Assembly: GCF_001644035.1 (NCBI RefSeq)
Contig: NZ_LUUG01000139.1
Coordinates: 1 to 64,000 of the forward strand
Length of the DNA: 64,000 bases
Source of the DNA: Methylomonas methanica
GTDB taxonomy: Bacteria; Pseudomonadota; Gammaproteobacteria; Methylococcales; Methylomonadaceae
Reading direction: 5' to 3'
The translations under genes were made by a program, and so were the position numbers. Below, piece after piece: positions 56,738-64,000 of the stretch; positions within the stretch are counted from its first letter, which is position 1, and the number at the start of each line of letters is the position of its first letter. Below the pieces are notes generated by a model. The model did not search any database, had not been told where the DNA came from, and saw nothing but the letters and a program-made list of their open reading frames with translations.

Positions 56738-57532
56738 TCAAAATTTCCACAAAAGCAAGGCTTGCGGCACGTTGTCGTGCAGGCCTTTAATGCCGTATTT
56801 ATTGTGCCAGTATTGATATTCGATACCCAAATATAGATGATTGCCGTTGCCCCATAAATCGCCAATATCCAGCCGTAACTGTGGTTGCGCCAAGGCCTGG
56901 CGATCGGCGCGGTCGCCTTTTTTGCCGATGAAGTCGGCGAAGCCTTCAAAACTCCATTTGCTGCCGGCGATTTCGAACGGCAGTTTCCATGTTGGCGTGA
57001 TTTGCCAGGAGGTGCCGATGTCCGCTGGCTCCGTTACCCGCATTCGTAAGAAGTCTACATTGAAATAATCGAAGCCGGGTAGATCGAAATCCAATGTGAC
57101 ACCATACAGCCACGCCCGCGTGCCGCTCTGCGGGCTATCCATGTTTTCGCCCAAGTTAATGCCGCCGGTGGCTCCAAAGTCTTTGAATATGCCATATGAC
57201 AGATTCAGTCCGCTGATTTTGCTCAAGCTGAGGGTGCTGTATGCCTCGCCGTAAAGATTGGTTTGCGAGGGTTGCCCCGATTCGGTAAACAGCGCATCCA
57301 TAAAGATAAAGTTGCGGCCATACGCCCAGCCATGGACGTGGGTGACGGTGATGATAGACTGGCTAACGTCTTTGGGATTGAAAGGTTCGGCGTAATTGCT
57401 GCCGTGCAGATATTGAATCTCGCTGCTGCTCCAGTCAAAAAATTCGGCGAAGCAGGGGGGTGATGCAGCTAATGCCAGGGCTGCGGTTACGATGCCGAGA
57501 TAAAACCGGTTTAAGCGATAGCGATTAGGCAT
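56738..57532 (-). CDS. Tsx/OmpK-like outer-membrane channel protein
   Basis: A 264-residue outer-membrane barrel of the nucleoside-specific channel (Tsx/OmpK) family. The start at 57532 is chosen because the longer frame would run into the ilvC terminator (57552-57581). Signal peptide about 1-31 (AASPPCFA-E), then FFDWSSSEIQYLHGSNYAEP, the typical N-terminal strand, and a C-terminal Phe (LLLWKF). Substrate not known; nucleosides or other small solutes are possible. It interrupts the common ilvC-pssA pairing. Confidence 0.85.
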   Translation of the reverse strand: MPNRYRLNRFYLGIVTAALALAASPPCFAEFFDWSSSEIQYLHGSNYAEPFNPKDVSQSIITVTHVHGWAYGRNFIFMDALFTESGQPSQTNLYGEAYSTLSLSKISGLNLSYGIFKDFGATGGINLGENMDSPQSGTRAWLYGVTLDFDLPGFDYFNVDFLRMRVTEPADIGTSWQITPTWKLPFEIAGSKWSFEGFADFIGKKGDRADRQALAQPQLRLDIGDLWGNGNHLYLGIEYQYWHNKYGIKGLHDNVPQALLLWKF

Positions 57533-57551
57533 TTGGCAAAACCCTGCTGGC

Positions 57552-57581
57552 AAAAAAAAGCCCATCATGTAGATGGGCTTT
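57552..57581 (-). terminator. Rho-independent terminator of ilvC
   Basis: On the minus strand AAAGCCCATC (57581-57572) pairs with GATGGGCTTT (57566-57557), followed by a run of T (57559-57552). It lies 18 bases after the ilvC stop codon. Confidence 0.85.
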
Positions 57582-57598
57582 AATCCTAGCCGATAAGT

Positions 57599-59138
<1,540 letters not shown>

Positions 59139-59139
<1 letters not shown>

Positions 59140-60875
59140 TATGACAGCTCCCTGTCTACCGGGGTGCCGGGCGCGACGCGCAATTTCATGTCGTGATGGC
59201 CTTTGCCTGCTTCTATCATGGGGTAAACGTTTTCGGTGCGATCGGTGATGAAATCCAGGAATACGGTTCTGTCTTTCAAGGCAAACGCATGTTCCAGCGC
59301 GCCGCGTACATCTTCCGGTTTCTCGATCAACATACCGACGTGGCCGTAGGCTTCCGCCAGTTTGACGAAGTCGGGGATGGTATCCATATAAGACTGCGAA
59401 TAACGGCTCTCGTAGGAAAACTCCTGCCACTGCCGCACCATGCCCATGTAGCGGTTGTTCAGATTGATGATTTTAACCGGTGCGTGGTATTGCAAGGCCG
59501 TGGACAATTCCTGAATACACATCTGGATGCTGGCTTCGCCGGTAATACAGGCGACATTGGCTTCCGGAAATGCCAGTTTCACACCGATTGCCGCCGGCAA
59601 ACCAAAGCCCATGGTGCCCAAACCGCCGGAGTTGATCCAGCGCCGTGGTTTATCGAAGTGGTAATACTGGGCCGCATACATCTGATGCTGACCCACATCC
59701 GATGTGACATAGGCTTCGCCATGGGTGACCTGATACAACTGTTCCACCACATATTGCGGCTTAATCACTTTGCTATTGCGGTCGTATTCCAGGCAATGCA
59801 CATCGCGCCAGCTTTGAATCAGCTGCCACCAGGAATCAAGCGCCGATTTGGATGGTTTGATTTTGCTGTCTTTGATCAACTCAAGCATCTGTTCCAGCAC
59901 CGGTTTTACATCGCCGACAATCGGCACGTCCACTTTAACGGTCTTGGAAATCGAGGCTGGATCGACGTCGATATGGATAATTTTTGCGTACGGACAAAAC
60001 TCGGCCAATTTTCCAGTCACCCGGTCGTCAAACCGCGCGCCGACCGCCAGAATTACGTCACTTTCGTGCATCGCCATATTGGCTTCGTAAGTTCCGTGCA
60101 TGCCCAACATGCCGACGAATTGTTTGTCAGTGGCCGGATAGCCGCCCAAGCCCATCAGCGTGTTGGTGATCGGATAACCCAATAATTGGGTCAATTCGGT
60201 CAATTCTTTATGAGCTTCGCCGAGAATCACGCCGCCGCCCGAATAAATCATCGGCCGCTGCGCGGTTAACAACATTTCCACCGCCCGCTTGATCTGGCCC
60301 TTATGGCCCGTCACTACCGGGTTATAAGAGCGCATGCTGATCTTTTTCGGGTACTTATAAGGTACCTTGATGTTCGGATCGGTCATGTCCTTCGGCACGT
60401 CGACCAAAACTGGGCCGGGACGGCCGGTGGTCGCCACGTAAAAGGCTTTCTTCATGGTTTCGGCCAGATCGTTGACGTCTTTGACCAGGAAGTTGTGCTT
60501 CACGCAGGGCCGGGTTATACCCACGGTATCGACCTCTTGGAACGCATCGCTGCCTATCACCGGCGACGGTACTTGTCCCGAGATGATCACCATCGGGATC
60601 GAATCCATATAGGCTGTGGCAATACCTGTGACAGCATTGGTTGCCCCTGGGCCCGAGGTGACCAGCACCACGCCAGGTTTGCCGGTCGCGCGTGCATAGG
60701 CGTCAGCCGCATGGGCAGCCGCTTGCTCGTGTCTGACCAGGATATGTTTCACTTCGTCTTGATGGAAAATGGCATCATAGATGTGCAAGACAGAGCCACC
60801 CGGATAGCCAAATACAAATTCGACACCTTCATCTTTAAGACATTGGACAAGTATATGTCCGCCACTGAGTTCCAA
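59139..60875 (-). CDS. ilvB: Acetolactate synthase large (catalytic) subunit
   Basis: A 578-residue ThDP enzyme for isoleucine and valine synthesis. It starts with TTG: GAGGAC lies about seven bases upstream, and the next residues [16 protein letters not shown] match homologue N-termini. [14 protein letters not shown] and the catalytic Glu of [17 protein letters not shown] are intact. The ThDP motif appears as [10 protein letters not shown]...NNRYMG, so the usual GDG reads GEA, as in related IlvB proteins. It heads the ilvB-ilvH-ilvC operon. Confidence 0.95.
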
Positions 60876-61120
60876 TTTTACGTCCTCAAAAAACTAATCG
60901 ATCGGGGAAATGCAGATTTTACAAAAAAGGTTGGATAAGCTACTGTTTTTGGCCCTTTTCGTCAAGGAAAACCAAGGGTTTTGCTTGGGTTTTCTTGCCT
61001 ATGGATTGGTTTTGCCCTTGTAAGCTCGGTTGAATTTAAAAATAGCCGCTCCGGGACCGAGGCATTGTTTGACAGTTTACGCCACGACAACGAGTGGCGA
61101 GGATATAAAGGATATTTAAG

Positions 61121-61697
61121 CTGGATTACTTCAGTCTCGATCTGTTCAAACAAAATTATCCAGCTTGGCGGCTACTTAATTCGCCGCATGCATTTTCCTG
61201 GATGACCAAGCCTGACTGGAAAACCGCCGCATCATGGAAATACTGCATGGCATCGAAGCCAAGGCCGTAGCCTTGCGCGCCAACCATCCGGCCGGCGAAC
61301 TGATGAGCATCGCCGCAGCCGCAGCCGACATCCAACTGCCCATGGAGCGGCCCCTTTACGCGCCGACGCTCAAGCCAAAGATCGCCGATATTGCCTTGGC
61401 GGATGGCGCGGATGACATAGGCGCCGCCGCGCTATTCTCGCAAGGAAGCCCAACTGGCCCATCACATCCGCCACGCCCTACAAGACAAACCGCAAATCAC
61501 CCTGGCCGAATCTGCCGCACCAGACCCCTAAAACACGGCCTGGCCGAACTCGCCGCCTATTTACAACTCGGCGGCGAAAGCGTTAAAACCATGGTTGATG
61601 AAAACGCCGAAGACTTGATCGTCTGGCAAACTTCGGATGGCGAGGGGCGCGAATTAAGCCGGCAGGCGGGTTACCAAGGGTGATATTTGTCAGGTAA
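61121..61697 (+). pseudogene. Remnant of a DUF3375 gene (Wadjet JetA)
   Basis: Decayed coding sequence. The first piece, 61121-61196, reads LDYFSLDLFKQNYPAWRLL, the N-terminus of DUF3375 proteins, with no start codon left and a stop codon in frame just upstream. It then jumps to the C-terminal third: LENRRIMEILHGIEAKAVAL preceded by TGA where a Trp codon is expected (AWLENRR), QLPMERPLYAPTLKPKIADI, a +1 shift (EAQLAHHIRHALQDKPQIT, 61445-61507), a return to the first frame (PLKHGLAELAAYLQL), and a third shift before the terminal LPRVIFV, ending at TAA 61695-61697. About two thirds of the gene is deleted. DUF3375 is JetA of the Wadjet condensin-like anti-plasmid system. The partners jetB, jetC and jetD are not seen. 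Confidence 0.68.
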
Positions 61698-61710
61698 GCA
61701 AGCGACTTAG

Positions 61711-62040
61711 TCAGGACGGATAGAACTCTTGCCCTACGCGCCGAATATGCTCGCGCAAATCGGCATTATCGATCTGCGCGTAAAGCGATAAATCCAGTGT
61801 GTACGGCAGCAACAGATCGTCGATTTCCGTTTCGATCCGGCAGAGGTCTGCATAAGTCAAGCTTTCGCCGAATAGCGTCAAATCGATGTCGGAGCCGGGG
61901 CGATAGTTACCCTTGGCCCGCGAACCGTACAAAACCGCGCGTTCAACCTGTGGATGTTTGGCAAATACGCATTGAATCGCGCTGATAGTGTGCGGCTTTA
62001 AACCAAATCGGTCACACGCTTCGGGGCTAATCGCTGTCAT
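61711..62040 (-). CDS. mntA: MntA-type nucleotidyltransferase antitoxin
   Basis: A 109-residue minimal nucleotidyltransferase. The active-site motif GSRAKGNYRPGSDIDL is the GSx10DxD pattern of MntA, which inactivates the partner HepT by AMPylating its Tyr. The start at 62040 (MTAISPEACDRFGLKPH) is preferred; the longer frame would extend into hepT. It overlaps the hepT end by 14 bases, with the toxin gene first. The pair is complete and appears functional. Confidence 0.88.
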   Translation of the reverse strand: MTAISPEACDRFGLKPHTISAIQCVFAKHPQVERAVLYGSRAKGNYRPGSDIDLTLFGESLTYADLCRIETEIDDLLLPYTLDLSLYAQIDNADLREHIRRVGQEFYPS

Positions 62041-62437
62041 CCGGCAAATTCCGTAGTTTCTGCTGCAAATGGACGAATAAGCCGAAAAAACGTTGCTTGA
62101 TATTGGCGGCAATGGACTGAGCGGTTTCCTGGTTATACGTATGGTTGGTGCGATTCCGGTCGCGAATCATATCCATCCAGTTGTCACCGTCATCGATCAA
62201 ACCCAGCTTGAATGCCAGGCGAGTGGCGTCCCGCGAGCCGTAAATATCCTGATGGCCTTTTTCCAGCAAATAATCGCGCAACACGTTCCAGGCCAGTTCA
62301 TGGGTATATTCAAAGGCCTGGATCAGGCCTTGTTCTTCCAATTCGTTTAGTTCGCCTTTGTCGATGAATTTGGTCAACTGCGCCAAAGCGTTTTGATAAT
62401 TGGCGAAGCGCTGTTTCCAGCGGATGTCTTGGTGCAT
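62027..62437 (-). CDS. hepT: HepT-type HEPN ribonuclease toxin
   Basis: A 136-residue helical HEPN protein (HI0074 family nucleotidyltransferase substrate-binding protein). The catalytic motif RNRTNHTY is RX4HXY: Arg and His are RNase residues and the Tyr is the site modified by MntA. It is translated before MntA with a 14-base overlap, the classical type VII toxin-antitoxin order. In Shewanella and Aphanizomenon HepT cuts tRNA 3' ends. A role in plasmid or phage defence is inferred. Confidence 0.88.
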   Translation of the reverse strand: MHQDIRWKQRFANYQNALAQLTKFIDKGELNELEEQGLIQAFEYTHELAWNVLRDYLLEKGHQDIYGSRDATRLAFKLGLIDDGDNWMDMIRDRNRTNHTYNQETAQSIAANIKQRFFGLFVHLQQKLRNLPDDSD

Positions 62438-62811
62438 AAAGAGTGAATCCTTGATTGTAAAGGCCTGTCGTTTTAGGTATGGCGGTTTCAGGTAAAGTCA
62501 GCTTAACGTGCGAGGATTCTTCATGACAAGCTAATCCTCTCGATTGCCCGGTGATTTTTATTCAAATCGTCTGGAAATTACTCCGTCAGCCCTCGTAGGG
62601 CGCATGAGCGGTAGCGTAGCGCCGCATGATTAAAAGCCAACATTCGGCGCAATATGGCTACGCCTATTGACGCCCTACGAATATGCCTTACGGCCTTTAT
62701 CCACAGAGCAACAAATCGTTCCGAGTAAATCTCAGCTTTTATTGTTTGGAACCGGACAATCAGGGATGATATAGGGACCAAATAATCATGATCGTTAGGG
62801 GGAGTTCACCA
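62438..62811. other. Intergenic stretch between hepT and the cassette-like ORFs
   Basis: Holds the palindromic repeat at 62593-62680 and, at 62794-62800, GTTAGGG, close to the GTTRRRY right core of integron attC sites and 11 bases before the next ORF's start. I see no convincing complete attC upstream of that core. No other gene is apparent. Confidence 0.5.
62593..62680. repeat. Palindromic repeat element
   Basis: TCGTAGGGCG (62593-62602) and CGCCCTACGA (62671-62680) are exact inverted repeats, with inner GCGCC/GGCGC symmetry (62630-62650). It has the form of dispersed REP-like intergenic palindromes and may mark the boundary of the accessory block. Confidence 0.7.
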
Positions 62812-63276
62812 ATGACCGAGCTTGAAAAAATTTTTCTGACCTCAGCCGTTACCATTTGCGGCGGCTTGCTTGTTTATGTTGTTGGTCAACTTCTTTCCAA
62901 GTTCTTAATAGAACCTACCCATGAGTTGAAAAAAACGATTGGTGAAGTCAGATTTAACCTCGCGTTCTACGCACCCATTATTCATACGCCGATTTCGCGT
63001 AATCCTGAACGGTCTCAAGAAGCATATGAGGCTCTAATGAAAAGCTCTTGTGACCTGTTGGCAAGAGTAAATGCCATTCCGCTCTATTCAAACCTCTCAA
63101 GTTTTTCGCGAGGATTTCTTCCTTCAAAAGAGGCTATTGTTGAGTCGGCAGTGCATCTTCGAAGGCTTTCAACTTACGTTCACGAGACAGATTCCAAGGC
63201 AAACGACTCGCTCGATACAATTGCAAAACAAGTGGCTCGGATCGAGAAAAACCTAGGTTTGGAGCTGTTGGAATGA
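62812..63276 (+). CDS. Membrane-anchored hypothetical protein, cassette-like
   Basis: A 154-residue protein. The start at 62812 has GGGGGAG nine bases upstream. A single N-terminal transmembrane helix (about 8-28, ILTSAVTICGGLLVYVVGQLL-like; in the sequence LTSAVTICGGLLVYVV) is followed by a soluble region with conserved-looking segments (HELKKTIGEVRFNLAFYAP; then RSQEAYEALMKSSCDLLARV). Homologue-like proteins of this form occur in integron gene cassettes. An attC-like site follows 8 bases after the stop. Function unknown. Confidence 0.75.
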   Translation: MTELEKIFLTSAVTICGGLLVYVVGQLLSKFLIEPTHELKKTIGEVRFNLAFYAPIIHTPISRNPERSQEAYEALMKSSCDLLARVNAIPLYSNLSSFSRGFLPSKEAIVESAVHLRRLSTYVHETDSKANDSLDTIAKQVARIEKNLGLELLE

Positions 63277-63283
63277 ACAAACC

Positions 63284-63334
63284 ACCTAACTCTGCGCTCA
63301 ATCGAGACGCGCTTTCGGCGTGCCCCCGTTAGAC
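63284..63334 (+). other. Putative integron attC recombination site
   Basis: ACCTAAC (63284-63290, RYYYAAC) and GTTAGAC (63328-63334, GTTRRRY) are the outer core boxes of attC, separated by 37 bases that contain CTGCGCTCAA and an imperfect inner hairpin (ACGC...GCGT near 63307-63321). The site lies between the stop of one small ORF and the start of the next. Length of 51 bases is near the lower limit for attC. It indicates gene cassettes of a chromosomal or mobile integron; no integrase is in the window. Confidence 0.6.
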
Positions 63335-63357
63335 CTTACAAGAATTGGAGCACTGAA

Positions 63358-63945
63358 TTGTTTGAACGTTTCACTGACCCCATGACCGTAGTGAATCTTG
63401 CGCGGCAAGGAAACTTGGAGACGCTTCAGAAACTCATTCACGGTGGGTGCCGAATCGACCGTAGAACGACCTATGACCCTTGGATGACCCCATTGGATGC
63501 AGCAGCCGTTGTTGGGAATGCAGCATGTGCCGATCTTTTGCTTAGAGCCGGTGCGCCCTTGTGGGGCTCGTCTATCTTTGAAGCAATTCAAGTTGATTCG
63601 CGGCCTATTCTTGAGGTTTTTCACAGGCACGATGCGGTCTTCTTTCGGGATTTTCGGAAGGACAAAGAATTTTCCCCGAATCCACGCCTGAACCGTTGGC
63701 TGCTTCACTTCACCGCACTCGATTATGCGCTCTCGATAGGCGCAACTGCGTGTTCTGGGTTCCTTACTGAAGTCGGTGCCCAGAAAAAAGACAAATTCAC
63801 TAAGTGCCGGCGCGGACACTACGCGCCCCTAATTAAAGACGAGTCGTTCGTGTCAGTTGTAGGCATGAATTTAGATGGCCTTTGTGAAGCCACCGAAGGC
63901 TATTACTGCGCTAAGTGTGAGGCGTTCGTCAGAGGTGCCATGTGA
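63358..63945 (+). CDS. Ankyrin-repeat hypothetical protein, cassette-like
   Basis: A 195-residue cytoplasmic protein. It starts with TTG 63358 (or ATG 63382), 23 bases after the attC-like site. Residues about 10-75 show two ankyrin-type repeats (NLARQGNLETLQKLIHGG; TPLDAAAVVGNAACADLLLRAGA). Further on it has C-x-x-C-like pairs (YYCAKCEAF). No catalytic motif recognised. It ends 55 bases before the window edge; the cassette's own attC would lie at or beyond the edge. Confidence 0.7.
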   Translation: MFERFTDPMTVVNLARQGNLETLQKLIHGGCRIDRRTTYDPWMTPLDAAAVVGNAACADLLLRAGAPLWGSSIFEAIQVDSRPILEVFHRHDAVFFRDFRKDKEFSPNPRLNRWLLHFTALDYALSIGATACSGFLTEVGAQKKDKFTKCRRGHYAPLIKDESFVSVVGMNLDGLCEATEGYYCAKCEAFVRGAM

Positions 63946-64000
63946 ACAACAACGCGATAACGTGCGCTATAACTCGATAATCTGCGCCATAGGATGCTGC

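Noticed and set aside
59193-60185. Long open frame antisense to ilvB (330 codons)
   Set aside because: Shadow of a strongly conserved gene; no ribosome binding site or recognisable domain.

Overview
The window looks like a chromosomal segment of a gammaproteobacterial methanotroph, most likely Methylomonas or a close relative in Methylococcales. This is inferred from a complete NAD-dependent molybdenum formate dehydrogenase operon (the last step of C1 oxidation), a nitrogenase cofactor gene under NifA/sigma-54-type signals, a PEP-CTERM protein, and typical gammaproteobacterial housekeeping neighbourhoods (pyrG-kdsA-eno-ftsB-ispD-ispF-truD; ilvB-ilvH-ilvC-pssA-leuA). No ribosomal RNA or tRNA gene is visible, so the genus is not proven.

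Layout. 1-5.5 kb: AT-rich leader, a PEP-CTERM surface protein and two tandem paralogous secreted subtilases. 5.5-6.3 kb: a HAD-like hydrolase. 6.3-11.4 kb: a molybdenum island, with an outer-membrane porin, modA, a molbindin and modC on the minus strand and modE divergent; a palindrome matching the ModE operator lies between them, and no modB permease is present. 11.4-13.3 kb: a three-gene operon (unknown 191-aa protein, rhodanese, NafY-like cofactor protein) preceded by a perfect TGT-N10-ACA site and a -24/-12 promoter. 13.3-27 kb: a DUF2959 lipoprotein, a 53-aa membrane peptide, rarA, accA, tilS, two small membrane proteins, a diguanylate cyclase, and the pyrG to truD block. 27-32.7 kb: a LapB/LapC/LapE-like type I secretion operon with an embedded LuxR-type regulator and no substrate gene nearby. 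32.8-38.8 kb: fdsGBA-fdhD-fdsD. 39-50.3 kb: bfd with a Fur box, a parvulin lipoprotein, bolA, YciI, yciB, a methyltransferase, a SPOR protein, a 5'-nucleotidase, a large unknown protein, lnt and an alkaline phosphatase. 50.3-51.9 kb: gene-poor, with short ORFs. 51.9-60.9 kb: rimI, uracil-DNA glycosylase, leuA, a CHAD protein, pssA, a Tsx-like porin, ilvC, ilvH and ilvB.

The right end (61-64 kb) is accessory DNA. It holds a decayed, internally deleted DUF3375 gene (JetA of Wadjet anti-plasmid systems), an intact HepT/MntA toxin-antitoxin pair, a palindromic repeat, and two ORFs separated by an attC-like site, suggesting integron cassettes.

Molybdenum links much of the window: uptake and storage (Mod, molbindin), sensing (ModE), FeMo-cofactor handling (NafY) and a Mo enzyme (formate dehydrogenase). 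The observations I rate highest are the putative NifA-driven operon with an unrecognised first gene, the ModE-linked porin in a mod operon without modB, the dead Wadjet gene beside a live toxin-antitoxin pair, and the putative integron cassettes at the edge.
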